Positions 46,938 to 58,098 are shown, numbered from the stretch's first letter. The stretch: DNA of 64,000 nt from Bacteroidales bacterium (GCA_016937695.1 JAFGWC010000074.1:1-64000); one strand, 5' to 3'. Notes: generated by a model not told the origin, from the letters alone. Translations and numbers: made by a program.

Positions 46938-47156
46938 TTATTTATATCTAAATGTTATTCTCCCTTTTGTTAAATCATAAGGCGACATTTCTACTTTTAC
47001 CTTATCTCCTGGAAGAATTTTTATATAATGCATCCTCATTTTACCGGAAATATGTGCTGTAATAACATGTCCATTTTCAAGTTCTACTCTAAACATCGCA
47101 TTTGACAATGCTTCTTTTATTACTCCATCTTGTTCAATTGACGCTTGTTTAGCCAT
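46938..47156 (-). CDS. infA: Translation initiation factor IF-1
   Basis: IF-1, 72 residues, one OB-fold that blocks the A site during initiation. [40 protein letters not shown] and [20 protein letters not shown] are the family blocks. It sits 8 bases from map and 8 from rpmJ, the usual Bacteroidota and Gram-positive order (map-infA-rpmJ-rpsM). Confidence 0.98.
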   Translation of the reverse strand: MAKQASIEQDGVIKEALSNAMFRVELENGHVITAHISGKMRMHYIKILPGDKVKVEMSPYDLTKGRITFRYK

Positions 47157-47164
47157 AAAATAAT

Positions 47165-47944
47165 TTATTTTTCATTTAACACGTCTTCAACATACTTAAA
47201 AGAAGATAAAATATCTGCTCCTTTTTCACCAATAGCAATTGTATGCTCAAAATGTGCTGATGGTAATCCATCTTTTGTTTTTATAGTCCAACCATCATTT
47301 TCCTGATAAATATCTCTCTTTCCAATATTTATCATTGGTTCTATAGCTATTACTAAACCCTTTTTCAATATTACACCTCTACCTCTTTTACCGTAATTTG
47401 GAACTTCGGGATCTTCATGCAAATTCCTTCCAACTCCATGTCCTACCATTTCTCTTACTACAGTAAACCCATTTGTTTCAGCATGTTGTTGAACAGCATA
47501 ACTTATATCACCTAATCTATTTCCGATTATTGCTTTTTCAATTCCTTTGTATAATGATTCTTTTGTTACCTGTAAAAGTTTTACTATTTTTTCATCAACT
47601 TCTCCAACAGTATAAGTATATGCAGAATCACCATAATAACCATTCATAAAAACGCCACAGTCTACAGAAACAATATCTCCATCTTTTAACACTATTTTTT
47701 CAGATGGTATTCCATGAACAACTGCATCGTTTATTGATATACATAAAGTATTTGGAAATCCGTTATATCCAAGAAAACCAGGTTTACCACCATTATCTCG
47801 TATAAAACTTTCAGCAATTGCATCTAATTTAGAAGTTGAAACGCCCGGTTTAATTAATTTTGCCATTTCTCCGTGTGTTCTTCCAACAAGCATATTGCTA
47901 AGTCTTAATAACTCAATTTCCTCATCTGTTTTATAATATATCAT
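47165..47944 (-). CDS. map: Methionine aminopeptidase, type I
   Basis: Removes the N-terminal Met from nascent proteins. 259 residues. Metal ligands are visible in [20 protein letters not shown] (two Asp), [20 protein letters not shown] (His) and [11 protein letters not shown] (Glu), with a C-terminal FEHTIAIG containing the last Glu. No N-terminal zinc-finger extension, so type Ia. It lies 21 bases downstream of secY, its usual neighbour. Confidence 0.97.
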   Translation of the reverse strand: MIYYKTDEEIELLRLSNMLVGRTHGEMAKLIKPGVSTSKLDAIAESFIRDNGGKPGFLGYNGFPNTLCISINDAVVHGIPSEKIVLKDGDIVSVDCGVFMNGYYGDSAYTYTVGEVDEKIVKLLQVTKESLYKGIEKAIIGNRLGDISYAVQQHAETNGFTVVREMVGHGVGRNLHEDPEVPNYGKRGRGVILKKGLVIAIEPMINIGKRDIYQENDGWTIKTKDGLPSAHFEHTIAIGEKGADILSSFKYVEDVLNEK

Positions 47945-47965
47945 TATACAAAGAACTTATATATA

Positions 47966-49306
47966 TTATATAGAAGAAACAGCACTTCCTGTTCTTCCTT
48001 TTATTCTTCCAGTTTTCATTAATCCATCATAATGTCGCATTAATAAATGACTTTCAATTTGTTGTAATGTATCAAGAACAACTCCTACTAAAATCAATAA
48101 TGACGTGCCACCAAAAAATTGTGCAAATTGATTATTTACACCCGCAATCATAGCAAATGCTGGCATTATTGCAACCAATGCTAAAAATAGAGAACCTGGT
48201 AATGTTATCCTTGACATTACAGCGTCAAGATAGTCAACGGTTTTCTTTCCTGGTTTTACACCCGGAATAAATCCACCATTCTTTTTCATATCATCTGCCA
48301 TTTGTGTTGGATTTATTGTTATTGCAGTATAAAAGTATGTAAATAAAACTACTAATAATCCAAAAGTCAAATTATACCAAAATCCTGTCATGTCCGAGAA
48401 TGCAGAAGCAATACCTGTTGTTGTTTCAGTATTAAAACTAGATAACATTAATGGAATAAACATTAATGCTTGAGCAAAAATAATTGGCATTACACCTGCA
48501 GCATTAATTTTTAATGGAATATATTGTCTAACTCCTCCATATTGTTTATTACCTACAATTCTTTTTGCATATTGAACTGGTATTCTTCTGGTTCCCTGAA
48601 CAAGAAGAATTGTTGCAGCAAAAACAAAAAACAAAAATATAATTTCAATCAAAAATGCAACTAGTCCACCACCTTGTTCTTCAATCCTTGAAATAAATTC
48701 AGCGAATAAAGAAAAAGGCAATCTAGCGATAATACCAATCATAATAAGCAATGATATACCATTTCCAATTCCCTTATCTGTAATTTTTTCACCTAACCAC
48801 ATAACGAACATAGTTCCAGCGATTAATATTACAACAGAAGATATCCAGAATAAAGATCCTTCCATTACAAATGCAGATGCTGGTATTTGAGCTTTTAAAT
48901 TTGCTAAATAACCAGGAGCTTGTCCTGCTGTAATAAGGACAGTTAAATATCTAGTGATTTGATTGATTTTCTTTCTTCCGCTCTCACCCTCACGCTGTAA
49001 TCTTTGGAAATAAGGTATTGCCATTCCAAGTAGCTGAATAATAATTGATGCTGAGATATATGGCATAATCCCTAATGCAAAAATGGAGGCATTTGCAAAT
49101 GCTCCACCTGAGAACATATTTAACAAGCCTAAAATTCCTTCTGAAGTTTGAGCTTTTAAATTTGCCAATTGCATTGGATCAACACCGGGCAAAACAATAT
49201 GAGCACCTAAACGATAAATTAGAACAAAGCCAATGGTTGTAAAAATTCTGTTTCTAAGATCCTCAATCTTGTAAATATTCTTTAATGTTTCTATTAGTCC
49301 TTTCAT
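47966..49306 (-). CDS. secY: Preprotein translocase subunit SecY
   Basis: The channel-forming inner-membrane protein of the Sec translocon. 446 residues with ten membrane segments; TM1 is about 16-36 (IFTTIGFVLIYRLGAHIVLP). TM2 (GGAFANASIFALGIMPYISA) and the SecY signature around GMAIPYFQRLQREGESGRKK are clear. The cytoplasmic loop VQGTRRIPVQYAKRIVG (about 238-254) contacts the ribosome and SecA. Gene order rplO-secY-map is standard. Length normal. Confidence 0.98.
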   Translation of the reverse strand: MKGLIETLKNIYKIEDLRNRIFTTIGFVLIYRLGAHIVLPGVDPMQLANLKAQTSEGILGLLNMFSGGAFANASIFALGIMPYISASIIIQLLGMAIPYFQRLQREGESGRKKINQITRYLTVLITAGQAPGYLANLKAQIPASAFVMEGSLFWISSVVILIAGTMFVMWLGEKITDKGIGNGISLLIMIGIIARLPFSLFAEFISRIEEQGGGLVAFLIEIIFLFFVFAATILLVQGTRRIPVQYAKRIVGNKQYGGVRQYIPLKINAAGVMPIIFAQALMFIPLMLSSFNTETTTGIASAFSDMTGFWYNLTFGLLVVLFTYFYTAITINPTQMADDMKKNGGFIPGVKPGKKTVDYLDAVMSRITLPGSLFLALVAIMPAFAMIAGVNNQFAQFFGGTSLLILVGVVLDTLQQIESHLLMRHYDGLMKTGRIKGRTGSAVSSI

Positions 49307-49310
49307 TAAA

Positions 49311-49757
49311 CTATAATTTTACTGCGGTTCCTTTTGCTGCTTCTATAGCAGTTATAGCTGATTTAGAAAAAGCATTAGCTTTAATTTCTAATTTTTTTGT
49401 AAGCGTCCCATTACCTAATATCTTTATAAGATCTTTTTTCTTAGCTAATCCTGCATTTACAAAAACCTCATTATCTAAAATATCAAGACCTTTCTTTTCA
49501 GCTAAACTTTGAATATCATCAAGATTAATTACCTTATAAGATATTCTATTTATATTTCTAAAGCCAAATTTAGGAACTCTTCTCTGCAACGGCATTTGGC
49601 CTCCTTCAAATCCAATTTTCTTAGAATAACCTGAACGTGATTTTTGTCCTTTATGTCCTCTTGTAGATGTTCCACCTTTACCTGAACCTTCTCCTCGTCC
49701 TATTCTTTTACGACTTTTTGTTGAACCTTGTGCTGGTTTTAAATTGCTTAAATCCAT
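49311..49757 (-). CDS. rplO: 50S ribosomal protein L15
   Basis: L15, 148 residues. The N-terminal Gly/Lys-rich tail [20 protein letters not shown] with [17 protein letters not shown] reaches deep into 23S rRNA. The C-terminal [19 protein letters not shown]-like part ([19 protein letters not shown]) and [20 protein letters not shown] are conserved. It is 21 bases downstream of rpmD and 4 bases before secY, likely translationally coupled with secY. Confidence 0.98.
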   Translation of the reverse strand: MDLSNLKPAQGSTKSRKRIGRGEGSGKGGTSTRGHKGQKSRSGYSKKIGFEGGQMPLQRRVPKFGFRNINRISYKVINLDDIQSLAEKKGLDILDNEVFVNAGLAKKKDLIKILGNGTLTKKLEIKANAFSKSAITAIEAAKGTAVKL

Positions 49758-49778
49758 TGTATTATCCTTATTTTTATA

Positions 49779-49955
49779 TTATTCTTCTACAATAACTAAA
49801 TGCTTTACTTTTCTAATCATTCCAAGTATTTGTGGAGTAGCTTCATGCTCAACTACAGCATTAATTCTTTTCAAACCTAATGCTTCTAAAGTTAATTTTT
49901 GCCTTTGGGTGCTACCAATCTTACTTTTTACTTGTTTTACTTTAACTTTTGCCAT
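49779..49955 (-). CDS. rpmD: 50S ribosomal protein L30
   Basis: A 58-residue gene from ATG 49955 to TAA 49779: MAKVKVKQVKSKIGSTQRQK, then LTLEALGLKRINAVVEHEAT and PQILGMIRKVKHLVIVEE. The motif GSTQRQKLTLEALGLKRI is the L30 signature. It fits precisely between rpsE (11 bases) and rplO (21 bases), the standard spc-operon place. Confidence 0.96.
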   Translation of the reverse strand: MAKVKVKQVKSKIGSTQRQKLTLEALGLKRINAVVEHEATPQILGMIRKVKHLVIVEE

Positions 49956-49966
49956 TTTACAATTTG

Positions 49967-50482
49967 TTATCCGTTAAAAACTTTTTCCATCGAAATACCA
50001 CGATGTTGTGCTACAGTGTATGCGTCACGTAGTTGCAATAATGCTTCTAGTGTAGCTTTCACTAAATTATGTGGATTTGATGAACCTTTAGATTTTGCTA
50101 AAACGTCTGTAACGCCAACACTTTCTAAAACTGCTCTCATCGCACCTCCGGCTTTTACACCAGTTCCATGAGAAGCGGGTTTAATTAAAACTCTAGCACC
50201 ACTAAATTTAGCTGTTTGCTCATGAGGAATAGTACCATTAAAAACAGGCACTTTAACTAAATTCTTTTTAGCGTCTTCTACGCCTTTTGCAATTGCAGTT
50301 GTAACCTCACTAGCTTTACCTAAACCATAACCAACTATTCCATTTTCATCACCAACAACAACTATTGCAGAGAAACTAAATGTTCTACCACCTTTAGTTA
50401 CTTTAGTTACTCTATTGATAGCAACTAATCTGTCTTTTAATTCTAAATCGCTGGTTCTAACTTTTCTTATACTTGTTGACAT
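49967..50482 (-). CDS. rpsE: 30S ribosomal protein S5
   Basis: S5, 171 residues. The dsRNA-binding-like domain has [20 protein letters not shown], then [20 protein letters not shown]. The C-terminal domain has [10 protein letters not shown]-like [20 protein letters not shown] and [20 protein letters not shown]. It shapes the mRNA entry and decoding accuracy. 6 bases downstream of rplR. Confidence 0.98.
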   Translation of the reverse strand: MSTSIRKVRTSDLELKDRLVAINRVTKVTKGGRTFSFSAIVVVGDENGIVGYGLGKASEVTTAIAKGVEDAKKNLVKVPVFNGTIPHEQTAKFSGARVLIKPASHGTGVKAGGAMRAVLESVGVTDVLAKSKGSSNPHNLVKATLEALLQLRDAYTVAQHRGISMEKVFNG

Positions 50483-50488
50483 AATTTT

Positions 50489-50848
50489 TTATAATTTTAG
50501 CCCGTTTTCTCTAGCTGCATCAGCCAAAGTTTTAACTCTTCCGTGGTATAAATATCCATTTCTATCAAAAACTACTTCTTTAATGCCTGCCTGAATTGCT
50601 TTTTCGGCAATCAATTTTCCAACTATAGAAGCCTGTTCTTTTTTAGTAATTTCTTTCTTTTCAGAAATATCTTTACTTAATGAAGAAGCAGATACAAATG
50701 TTACACCATCAATATCGTCAATAATTTGAACAAAAATATTCTTATTACTACGATATACAGACATTCTAGGCTTTTCCTTTGTTCCTAAAATATTTTTTCT
50801 GATTCTTCTTTTTATTTTTAATCTATTTGCTTGCTTTGTTAAAGCCAT
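50489..50848 (-). CDS. rplR: 50S ribosomal protein L18
   Basis: L18, 119 residues, a 5S rRNA-binding protein. [20 protein letters not shown], then [17 protein letters not shown], and the C-terminal [20 protein letters not shown], then ARENGLKL, are diagnostic. 18 bases downstream of rplF. Normal length. Confidence 0.98.
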   Translation of the reverse strand: MALTKQANRLKIKRRIRKNILGTKEKPRMSVYRSNKNIFVQIIDDIDGVTFVSASSLSKDISEKKEITKKEQASIVGKLIAEKAIQAGIKEVVFDRNGYLYHGRVKTLADAARENGLKL

Positions 50849-50866
50849 AATGCATAGTTTTACAAA

Positions 50867-51421
50867 TTACATACCTGCTGCTTTACCAGCTTTTCTTCGA
50901 AGTTGTTCCCCAACAAATTTAATACCTTTCCCTTTATAAGGCTCTGGTTTTCTAAATGAACGAATTTTTGCCGCTACTTGTCCAATTAATTGTTTATCAT
51001 AACTTTTTAAAGTAATAATTGGATTAGCTCGTCTGTCTGTAACGGCTTCTGCTTTAATTTCGGGTGGTAATTCCAAATAAATAGCATGCGAATAACCTAC
51101 TGCTAATTCTAATAATTGGCCTGTAACAGTTGCTCTATAACCTACTCCAACAATTTCTTGTTTTATTTCGTAACCTTTAGACACACCAATAACCATATTA
51201 TTAATTAATGAACGGTATAATCCATGTATAGATTTATGCCTTTTTTGTTCTGTAGGTCTTTTAACTATCAATTCGTTTTCGTTGATTTCTAAGATAATAT
51301 CAGGATCAACTTTTTGAGATAACTCTCCCAAAGGACCTTTAACTTCCACTAAATTATCCTTAGTTATGTTAACCTTAACTCCTTGCGGAATTTCAATCGG
51401 TAATTTTCCTATTCGTGACAT
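50867..51421 (-). CDS. rplF: 50S ribosomal protein L6
   Basis: L6, 184 residues, two similar domains near the factor-binding site. SRIGKLPIEIPQGVKVNITK opens the first; the second has VGVGYRAT-like EIVGVGYRATVTGQLLELAV. The signature PEPYKGKGIKFVGEQLRRKA, then GKAAGM, closes the protein. 13 bases downstream of rpsH, order rpsH-rplF-rplR as usual. Confidence 0.98.
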   Translation of the reverse strand: MSRIGKLPIEIPQGVKVNITKDNLVEVKGPLGELSQKVDPDIILEINENELIVKRPTEQKRHKSIHGLYRSLINNMVIGVSKGYEIKQEIVGVGYRATVTGQLLELAVGYSHAIYLELPPEIKAEAVTDRRANPIITLKSYDKQLIGQVAAKIRSFRKPEPYKGKGIKFVGEQLRRKAGKAAGM

Positions 51422-51434
51422 TCCTTCTTATTTA

Positions 51435-51830
51435 TTAATAAACATAACATAATACCTCACCACCTACTTCAAGCCTTTTAGCTTCTTTCTCAGTGATAAC
51501 ACCTTGAGATGTAGATAATATTGCTATTCCTAATCCATTTAAAACTCTTGGCAATTCGTCTTTGCCAGAATACTTCCTTAATCCCGGCTTGCTAATTCTA
51601 GTCAAATTTTTAATTGCCGGTACTTTTGTTTTTGGATGATATTTTAATGCTATCTTAATAACTCCTTGAACTTTATCATCAACAAATTTGTAGCTTAAAA
51701 TATATCCTTTATTGTGTAATATCTTTGTAATCTCTTTTTTTAAATTAGATGCAGGTATTTCAACTATTTTATGTTTAGCTGCAACTGCATTTCTAATTCG
51801 AGTAAGATAATCTGCTATAGGATCTGTCAT
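51435..51830 (-). CDS. rpsH: 30S ribosomal protein S8
   Basis: S8, 131 residues, a central-domain 16S-binding protein and in enteric bacteria the spc-operon repressor. [37 protein letters not shown] and the C-terminal [20 protein letters not shown], then [12 protein letters not shown], are diagnostic. No S8 binding site on the mRNA was identified by eye. Confidence 0.98.
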   Translation of the reverse strand: MTDPIADYLTRIRNAVAAKHKIVEIPASNLKKEITKILHNKGYILSYKFVDDKVQGVIKIALKYHPKTKVPAIKNLTRISKPGLRKYSGKDELPRVLNGLGIAILSTSQGVITEKEAKRLEVGGEVLCYVY

Positions 51831-51848
51831 TTTTTTAAAATTTATTTT

Positions 51849-52118
51849 TTACCAACTCGCTTTTTTAACACCTGGGATTAAACCATATGAAGCCATTTCT
51901 CTAAATGTAATTCTACTTACTCCAAATTGTCTTATATATCCTTTTGGACGTCCTGTTAATTTACATCTGTTATGTAACCTAACAGGTGATGAATTCTTAG
52001 GTAGTTTTTGTAGTCCTACATAGTCGCCTTCCGCTTTAAGTTTGGCACGTTTTTCAGCATATCTGTCAACTAATTTTTGTCGTTTTACTTCACGAGCTTT
52101 CATTGATTCTTTAGCCAT
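51849..52118 (-). CDS. rpsN: 30S ribosomal protein S14 (long, zinc-free type)
   Basis: S14, 89 residues. This is the longer form without CxxC...CxxC zinc ligands; only one Cys is seen, in [40 protein letters not shown], then SW, is the conserved end. It binds 16S rRNA in the head. 1 base after rplE, so translation is likely coupled. Confidence 0.98.
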   Translation of the reverse strand: MAKESMKAREVKRQKLVDRYAEKRAKLKAEGDYVGLQKLPKNSSPVRLHNRCKLTGRPKGYIRQFGVSRITFREMASYGLIPGVKKASW

Positions 52119-52119
52119 A

Positions 52120-52677
52120 CTAATTCTTATTTATATTTTTAAACGGTAATCCAAATTCTTTTAATAAAGCATATCCTTCTTCGTCTGTTTTGGCTGAAGT
52201 TACAAAAGTAATATTCATTCCTAAAATTTTGTTAACTTTATCAATAATTATTTCAGGAAATATAATTTGCTCTTGTATTCCTAATGTATAATTACCTTTC
52301 CCATCAAATTTATAAGATATACCATTAAAGTCTCTTACTCTAGGTATTGAAACCGCTATTAATCTTTCAAGGAATTCATACATACGTTCTCTTCTTAAAG
52401 TTACTTTTACGCCGATAGGCATTTTCTTACGTAACTTAAAATTTGAAATGTCCTTTTTAGATAAGGTAGCAACTGCTTTCTGACCTGCGATTTCAGTTAT
52501 TTCTTGAATAGCGATATCTAAAAGCTTCTTATCTGTAACTGCTTCTCCAACTCCTTGATTAATAACAATTTTCTCCAAGTTTGGAATTTGCATTACACTT
52601 TTATACCCAAATTCTCTCATTAAATTTGGCATAATTTCATCTTTATATTTTCTTTTCAGATTAGGCGTGTAGTCCAT
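52120..52677 (-). CDS. rplE: 50S ribosomal protein L5
   Basis: L5, 185 residues, a 5S rRNA-binding protein and bridge to the small subunit. [60 protein letters not shown] and the C-terminal [20 protein letters not shown] are conserved. The start overlaps the stop of rplX by one base (52677), so coupling is likely. Confidence 0.98.
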   Translation of the reverse strand: MDYTPNLKRKYKDEIMPNLMREFGYKSVMQIPNLEKIVINQGVGEAVTDKKLLDIAIQEITEIAGQKAVATLSKKDISNFKLRKKMPIGVKVTLRRERMYEFLERLIAVSIPRVRDFNGISYKFDGKGNYTLGIQEQIIFPEIIIDKVNKILGMNITFVTSAKTDEEGYALLKEFGLPFKNINKN

Positions 52678-53000
52678 TACTTAATCTCCTCTTTTGATTT
52701 TTTTGAATATCGCACTAATTTACTATTTTCATTTTTTCTTCTTCCAATTCTTGTTGGTTCTCCAGTTGTTGGGTCAATAACCATTAAGTTTGAAATATGA
52801 ATAGGTGCTTCTTTCTTTACAATCCCACCTTCAGTATGTTCCGCATTTGGTTTTGTGTGTTTAGAAACAATATTAACACCTTCAACGATAGCTTTATTGG
52901 TTTTTCTTATTACTTCTAATACTCTGCCGCGTTTTTTTTTATCTTCACCGGCATTCACATAAACCATATCACCTTTTTTAATATGTAATTTCTTTTGCAT
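52677..53000 (-). CDS. rplX: 50S ribosomal protein L24
   Basis: L24, 107 residues, an early assembly initiator of the large subunit. The KOW motif is in [20 protein letters not shown] with RVLEVI, followed by [14 protein letters not shown] and [20 protein letters not shown]. It overlaps rplE by one base and lies 17 bases after rplN. Confidence 0.98.
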   Translation of the reverse strand: MQKKLHIKKGDMVYVNAGEDKKKRGRVLEVIRKTNKAIVEGVNIVSKHTKPNAEHTEGGIVKKEAPIHISNLMVIDPTTGEPTRIGRRKNENSKLVRYSKKSKEEIK

Positions 53001-53017
53001 AAGTTTATTTTTTCAGA

Positions 53018-53383
53018 TTAAAGAACTTCAGGTGCAAGAGAAATTATTTTCATATAAGAGCTTCTTAATTCTCTAGCAACCGGACCAAAAATCCTTGTTC
53101 CTCTCATTTCACCTGCACTATTTAAAAGGACTACAGCATTGTCATCGAACCTGATATAAGAGCCATCAGCTCTTCTAACTTCTTTCTTTGTTCGAACAAC
53201 CACACCAGTAGAAACTGCACCTTTCTTTATATCACCTGAAGGAATAGCACTTTTAACGGTAACTATAACTTTATCGCCAAGTGATGCATAACGTTTTTTT
53301 GTTCCTCCAAGAACTCTAATTACTAATACTTCTTTAGCGCCGCTGTTATCAGCTACACTCATTCTCGATTCCTGCTGTACCAT
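53018..53383 (-). CDS. rplN: 50S ribosomal protein L14
   Basis: L14, 121 residues, at the subunit interface. [20 protein letters not shown], then [40 protein letters not shown] and [20 protein letters not shown] are the family blocks. 2 bases after rpsQ. Normal length. Confidence 0.98.
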   Translation of the reverse strand: MVQQESRMSVADNSGAKEVLVIRVLGGTKKRYASLGDKVIVTVKSAIPSGDIKKGAVSTGVVVRTKKEVRRADGSYIRFDDNAVVLLNSAGEMRGTRIFGPVARELRSSYMKIISLAPEVL

Positions 53384-53385
53384 AA

Positions 53386-53643
53386 TTATTTTGCTCTTTC
53401 AATTATTTCCACAAGTCTCCAGCTCTTGTTTTTACTTAAGTGTCTGGTTTCCATGATTTTTACAGTATCGCCTGGATTACAATCATTTTTTTCATCATGT
53501 GCCATAAATTTCTTAGACTTGTTAATGAATTTTCCATAAATTGGATGTTTCACTTTTCTTCTAACAATTACCAAAATGGACTTATCCATTTTATTACTGA
53601 CAACCAAACCAATTCGCTCTTTTCTTAAATTTCTATTTATCAT
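53386..53643 (-). CDS. rpsQ: 30S ribosomal protein S17
   Basis: S17, 85 residues, an OB-fold protein of the 16S 5' domain. [20 protein letters not shown], then [20 protein letters not shown] and [20 protein letters not shown] are diagnostic. It sits between rpmC (12 bases) and rplN (2 bases). Confidence 0.98.
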   Translation of the reverse strand: MINRNLRKERIGLVVSNKMDKSILVIVRRKVKHPIYGKFINKSKKFMAHDEKNDCNPGDTVKIMETRHLSKNKSWRLVEIIERAK

Positions 53644-53655
53644 ATCGATAGTTAT

Positions 53656-53859
53656 CTATTTCTTATTTTCAGATAATTCTCTACTTCTGAGTTCAGTTAC
53701 TAATCTGGCAATATCTCTTTTTGTTTCACCTAATTTATTAGGATTTTCTAAAGGCGATACAGCATGATTAAGTCTCATTCTTACAAGAAGAGCTTTTTGA
53801 TCATCAATTTTTTCAACAAGCTCTTTTGTTGACAATTCTCTAATCTCCGAATTTTTCAT
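53656..53859 (-). CDS. rpmC: 50S ribosomal protein L29
   Basis: L29, 67 residues, a helical hairpin at the peptide exit that binds trigger factor and SRP. IRELSTKELVEKIDDQKALL and RMRLNHAVSPLENPNKLGET, then KRDIARLVTEL, match. Its start overlaps the stop of rplP by one base (53859). Confidence 0.97.
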   Translation of the reverse strand: MKNSEIRELSTKELVEKIDDQKALLVRMRLNHAVSPLENPNKLGETKRDIARLVTELRSRELSENKK

Positions 53860-54293
53860 TATTCAACTTTTATTGTTTCATCATAATCATGTCTAACGAC
53901 AAATTTAGTCGTGATAGGCAATTTCTGTGCAGCTAACCTAAGTGCTTCTTTAGCAATTTCATAAGGTACCCCTTCAGCTTCAAAAAGTATTCTGCCTGGT
54001 GTAACTCTTGCAACCCAAAGTTCAGGTGCTCCTTTACCTTTACCCATCCTTACTTCGGCAGGTTTTTTAGTTATCGGTTTATCCGGAAATATTCTAATCC
54101 AAATCTGACCTTCTCTTTTCATATATCTTGTAACTGCCTGACGAGCAGCTTCAATCTGTCTTCCTGTAATCCATGTAGTTTCTAAAGCTTTAATCCCAAA
54201 AGAACCGAATGCAAGACTATTACCTCTTTGGGCAATTCCCTTCATTTTTCCTTTTTGTTGCTTTCTAAATTTTGATTTTTTTGGTTGTAACAT
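53859..54293 (-). CDS. rplP: 50S ribosomal protein L16
   Basis: L16, 144 residues, near the A site and peptidyl-transferase centre. [60 protein letters not shown] and [20 protein letters not shown] are the family blocks. It overlaps rpmC by one base and is 18 bases after rpsC. Confidence 0.98.
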   Translation of the reverse strand: MLQPKKSKFRKQQKGKMKGIAQRGNSLAFGSFGIKALETTWITGRQIEAARQAVTRYMKREGQIWIRIFPDKPITKKPAEVRMGKGKGAPELWVARVTPGRILFEAEGVPYEIAKEALRLAAQKLPITTKFVVRHDYDETIKVE

Positions 54294-54311
54294 GATGTTC
54301 TAACTCCTATA

Positions 54312-55010
54312 TTATTTTCTACGCTTTTTAAACCCTCGTTGTTGTTTCTGAGTCTTCATTCCAAAGTTAGGCGATAAATCACGTTTACCGTAAACTTCTC
54401 CTTTGAAAATCCACACTTTAACACCCATCAAACCAACTTTAGTTAGTGCTTCAGCTAAAGTATAATCTATGTCTGCTCTAAAAGTATGTAATGGAATTCG
54501 TCCTTCTTTATATGTTTCAGAACGGGCCATTTCTGCTCCGTTTAGTCTTCCTGAAATAAGTACTTTTATTCCTTCAGCTCCCATTCTCATTGAAGCAGCA
54601 ATAGCCATTTTTATAGCTCTTCTATATGCAATATTTCCTTCAATTTGTCGAGCAATATTTTTTCCTACTAAAACAGCGTCAAGTTCAGGTCTTTTAATTT
54701 CAAATATATTTATTTGAACTTCTTTTTTAGTAATCTTCTTTAATTCTTCTTTAAGTTTATCAACTTCTTGTCCGCTTTTACCAATTATGATACCTGGTCT
54801 TGAAGTATGTACTGTAACAGTAATTAGTTTTAAAGTTCTTTCTATCACTATTTTTGATATATTGGCTTTAGCCAAACGAACATTTAAATACTTTCTAATT
54901 TTAGTATCTTCAACTAATTTTGTGGCGTAATTTTTGCCTCCATACCAGTTAGAATCCCATCCTTTAACGATGCCTAACCTATTGCTTATCGGATTAACCT
55001 TTTGTCCCAT
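54312..55010 (-). CDS. rpsC: 30S ribosomal protein S3
   Basis: S3, 232 residues, at the mRNA entry site. The N-terminal [20 protein letters not shown] and the KH domain ([20 protein letters not shown] about 70-89) are followed by the C-terminal S3 signature [20 protein letters not shown], then [17 protein letters not shown]. The basic C-terminus [12 protein letters not shown] is typical. It abuts rplV with no gap. Confidence 0.98.
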   Translation of the reverse strand: MGQKVNPISNRLGIVKGWDSNWYGGKNYATKLVEDTKIRKYLNVRLAKANISKIVIERTLKLITVTVHTSRPGIIIGKSGQEVDKLKEELKKITKKEVQINIFEIKRPELDAVLVGKNIARQIEGNIAYRRAIKMAIAASMRMGAEGIKVLISGRLNGAEMARSETYKEGRIPLHTFRADIDYTLAEALTKVGLMGVKVWIFKGEVYGKRDLSPNFGMKTQKQQRGFKKRRK

Positions 55011-55415
55011 CTACTCTAAAGTTTGTTTACTTTCTAAAATTACCGTTACGTGATTTGACCTTTTACGTATTCTATGTGCTCTGCCTTGTGGAGCTGGTCT
55101 TAGCCTTTTTAGCATTCTGGCTGAATCTACAAAAACTTCTTTTATGAATAAATTTGCTTCTTCCATGCGAACGCCTTCATTCTTTATTTGCCAATTTGAT
55201 ATAGCAGATAAGACTAATTTCTCCATCCTGTTAGAAGCCTCTTTAGGGCTAAATTTCAGGACATCAAGTGCACGTTTAACATCAACACCACGGATTAAAT
55301 CAGCTACTAATCTCATTTTTCTTGGTGATGTTGGGCAATTTCTCAATACTGCGTAGTATTTAGCTTTTTTTGCCTCTTTAATTTTTTCTGCTCTATTGTG
55401 TTTTCTAACTCCCAT
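55011..55415 (-). CDS. rplV: 50S ribosomal protein L22
   Basis: L22, 134 residues, with a long beta hairpin lining the exit tunnel. [40 protein letters not shown] and [20 protein letters not shown], then NHVTVIL, are diagnostic. 24 bases after rpsS. In frame up to the ATG at 55415 with a family-length N-terminus. Confidence 0.98.
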   Translation of the reverse strand: MGVRKHNRAEKIKEAKKAKYYAVLRNCPTSPRKMRLVADLIRGVDVKRALDVLKFSPKEASNRMEKLVLSAISNWQIKNEGVRMEEANLFIKEVFVDSARMLKRLRPAPQGRAHRIRKRSNHVTVILESKQTLE

Positions 55416-55439
55416 TGCAATAAATGTTAATCTTTAAGC

Positions 55440-55709
55440 TTAACGCTTTTTATTTCCTGCATGTCCTCTAAAAGTTCTTGTTGGAGCAAATTCTCCAAGT
55501 TTATGACCTACCATATTTTCTGTTACATAAACAGGAATAAATTTATTACCATTATGTACAGCTATGGTTTGGCCAACAAAATCAGGTGAAATCATTGAGT
55601 TTCTTGCCCAAGTTTTTATTACTGATTTTTTGCCCGAATCTATCATAGCAAAAACTTTTTTTTCTAACTTATAATTAATATAAGGACCTTTTTTCAGTGA
55701 ACGACTCAT
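55440..55709 (-). CDS. rpsS: 30S ribosomal protein S19
   Basis: S19, 89 residues, in the small-subunit head. [40 protein letters not shown], and [20 protein letters not shown], then GHAGNKKR, cover nearly the whole family pattern. 19 bases after rplB. Confidence 0.98.
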   Translation of the reverse strand: MSRSLKKGPYINYKLEKKVFAMIDSGKKSVIKTWARNSMISPDFVGQTIAVHNGNKFIPVYVTENMVGHKLGEFAPTRTFRGHAGNKKR

Positions 55710-55728
55710 AATTCAATTTATAAAAAGA

Positions 55729-56559
55729 TTATTTCTTTCTTTTTTCAATAATATATCTGTTTGAAGCTTTTTTCTTAGACCTGGTTTTGAAGCCTTTAGC
55801 CAACAAACCAGTTCTTGAACGTGGATGACCTCCAGACGCTCTACCTTCTCCACCACCCATTGGGTGATCAACAGGATTCATAACAACCCCTCTTACTCTT
55901 GGTCTTCTACCTAACCATCTACTTCTACCAGCTTTACCAGATCTTTCTAGAGCATGGTCTGAGTTAGAAACAGATCCTATTGTAGCTTTACATGTTATAA
56001 GAATCATTCTTGTTTCACCTGATGGCAATTTAACTATTGCATATTTACCATCTCGTGAAGTTAATTGAGCATATGCTCCAGCACTTCTAGCCATTACAGC
56101 TCCTTTGCCAGGTATTAGCTCAATGTTATGAACTATTGTTCCTAAAGGAATTTCTGATAGATAAAGTGTATTTCCAATTTCTGGTGCAATACCCTTACCT
56201 GAATTGATTTCCTGATCAACTTCAATACCATTAGGTGCAATTATATATCTTTTTTCACCATCTGCATAAACCACTAAAGCAATTCTTGCAGAACGGTTAG
56301 GATCATATTCTATTGTTTTTACTTTTGCGGGAATTCCTTCCTTATCTCTTGTAAAATCAATAAGACGATATCTTTTTTTATGACCTCCACCGATATTTCT
56401 AACAGTCATTTTACCTGTATCATTACGTCCGCCAGATTTTTTAATCGGTCTCAATAATGATTTTTCAGGTTTATTTTCATTAGTTGTTAGACTTTCAAAA
56501 GTACTAGCAACTTTGCCTCTTTGTCCCGGTGTAGTCGGATTAACTTTTCGTACTGCCAT
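55729..56559 (-). CDS. rplB: 50S ribosomal protein L2
   Basis: L2, 276 residues, close to the peptidyl-transferase centre. [60 protein letters not shown] and [20 protein letters not shown] are the conserved blocks, including the His region needed for activity. 5 bases after rplW. Confidence 0.98.
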   Translation of the reverse strand: MAVRKVNPTTPGQRGKVASTFESLTTNENKPEKSLLRPIKKSGGRNDTGKMTVRNIGGGHKKRYRLIDFTRDKEGIPAKVKTIEYDPNRSARIALVVYADGEKRYIIAPNGIEVDQEINSGKGIAPEIGNTLYLSEIPLGTIVHNIELIPGKGAVMARSAGAYAQLTSRDGKYAIVKLPSGETRMILITCKATIGSVSNSDHALERSGKAGRSRWLGRRPRVRGVVMNPVDHPMGGGEGRASGGHPRSRTGLLAKGFKTRSKKKASNRYIIEKRKK

Positions 56560-56564
56560 TTTTC

Positions 56565-56855
56565 TTAAATATTGCTATAAAAATCAATCGTATCTCCTTC
56601 ATGTAAAGTAACTATTGCTTTTTTATATGCGACAGCCTGGCCTTTAACAACACCTGCTTTTGTAAATCTAGATTTTGTTTTTCCAGCATATCGCATAGTA
56701 TTTACATCTTCAACAGTTACATTATATAAGCTTTCAATAGCTTTTTTAATCTGTATCTTATTTGCATTCTTGTCCACGATAAAGCCAAAGCGATTTAATT
56801 TTTCGCCTTGCATTGTCATTTTTTCAGTTATAATGGGCTTTAACAAGATATTCAT
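56565..56855 (-). CDS. rplW: 50S ribosomal protein L23
   Basis: L23, 96 residues, at the tunnel exit as the docking site for trigger factor and [43 protein letters not shown] and [20 protein letters not shown] match the family. 2 bases after rplD. Confidence 0.98.
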   Translation of the reverse strand: MNILLKPIITEKMTMQGEKLNRFGFIVDKNANKIQIKKAIESLYNVTVEDVNTMRYAGKTKSRFTKAGVVKGQAVAYKKAIVTLHEGDTIDFYSNI

Positions 56856-56857
56856 AT

Positions 56858-57481
56858 CTAAAACATTTTTTCTAAAACATCTAATGAGCCTTCAACAAAT
56901 AATATAGTTTTAGCATCTAAGATGTCATAAGTTGTTAATTCTGAAGCAATTACAGTCTTTGATCCCTTTAAATTTCGGGACGACAAATATATGTTTTTAT
57001 TTGGTTCCTGTAAAACTAATAGTGTTTTTTTATCAGCAATTTTTAAATTATTTTTAATTGCTAGATATTCACTAGTGTTAGGGGTATCAAAATTAAAGTT
57101 TTCAAGAATAATGATTTTTTCTTCTTTAGCTTTATAAGAAAGTGCTGACTTTCTAGCCAATTGTTTAATTTTTTTATTCAATTTGAAACTATAATCTTTT
57201 GGTCTTGGTCCAAATACTCTACCACCACCTCTAAAAACAGGACTTTTAATACTACCAGCTCTTGCTGTACCAGTACCTTTTTGCTTTTTAATCTTTCTTG
57301 TACTTCCAGCTACTTCGGCACGTTCTTTTGATTTATGAGTCCCTTGTCTGTTATTAGCCATATAATGCTTAACATCCAGATAAAGTGCATGATCATTAGG
57401 TTCTATTGCGAAAATAGTATCATCAAGTGTAACTTGACTACCAGTTTCTTCTCCTTTTATATTATATACTTTCAGTTCCAT
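56858..57481 (-). CDS. rplD: 50S ribosomal protein L4
   Basis: L4, 207 residues, with a loop reaching into the exit tunnel. [40 protein letters not shown] and [20 protein letters not shown] are conserved; the tunnel loop is in this part. In E. coli L4 regulates the S10 operon; no L4 leader structure was looked for computationally here. It overlaps rplC by one base (TAATG). Confidence 0.98.
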   Translation of the reverse strand: MELKVYNIKGEETGSQVTLDDTIFAIEPNDHALYLDVKHYMANNRQGTHKSKERAEVAGSTRKIKKQKGTGTARAGSIKSPVFRGGGRVFGPRPKDYSFKLNKKIKQLARKSALSYKAKEEKIIILENFNFDTPNTSEYLAIKNNLKIADKKTLLVLQEPNKNIYLSSRNLKGSKTVIASELTTYDILDAKTILFVEGSLDVLEKMF

Positions 57482-58098
57482 TACTTTTCAATAATTATAT
57501 ATGAACCTTTCGGTCCCGGTACGGAACCCTTCAATATTAATAAATTGTTTTCAGGTATTATTTTTACGATACTTAAATTAAGTATTTTAATCTTATCGCC
57601 GCCAGTTCTACCTGCCATACGCATTCCTTTAAAAACTCTAGATGGATATGATGATGCTCCTAAAGAACCAGGTGCTCTTAATCTGTTGTGCTGTCCATGA
57701 GTTGCATCTCCAACGCCTCTGAAGTTATATCTTTTAACAACTCCTTGAAACCCTTTACCTTTAGAAATACCACTAACATCTATCCACTTGTCACCTGCAA
57801 AATAGTCAACAGTGATAACATCACCGATTTTCCAATCTTTTACAAATCCTTTAAGTTCAATAACCTTTTTCTTTGCTAGAGTTTTTGCTTTTTTGAAATG
57901 TCCAATTTCTGCTTTATTAGAATGCTTTTCTGATTTGTCATCATAAGCAAGCTGTATTGCATTATACCCATCATTTTCGATTGTCTTAATTTGAGTAATA
58001 ACGCATGGACCAACTTCTAAAACAGTGCATGGAATATTTTTTCCCTCGGCACTGAAAACGGATGTCATTCCGATTTTTTTTCCTATTAAACCTGGCAT
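57481..58098 (-). CDS. rplC: 50S ribosomal protein L3
   Basis: L3, 205 residues, which reaches toward the peptidyl-transferase centre. [40 protein letters not shown] and [20 protein letters not shown] are conserved; the Gln in GQHNR is methylated in E. coli. It lies 20 bases after rpsJ. Confidence 0.98.
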   Translation of the reverse strand: MPGLIGKKIGMTSVFSAEGKNIPCTVLEVGPCVITQIKTIENDGYNAIQLAYDDKSEKHSNKAEIGHFKKAKTLAKKKVIELKGFVKDWKIGDVITVDYFAGDKWIDVSGISKGKGFQGVVKRYNFRGVGDATHGQHNRLRAPGSLGASSYPSRVFKGMRMAGRTGGDKIKILNLSIVKIIPENNLLILKGSVPGPKGSYIIIEK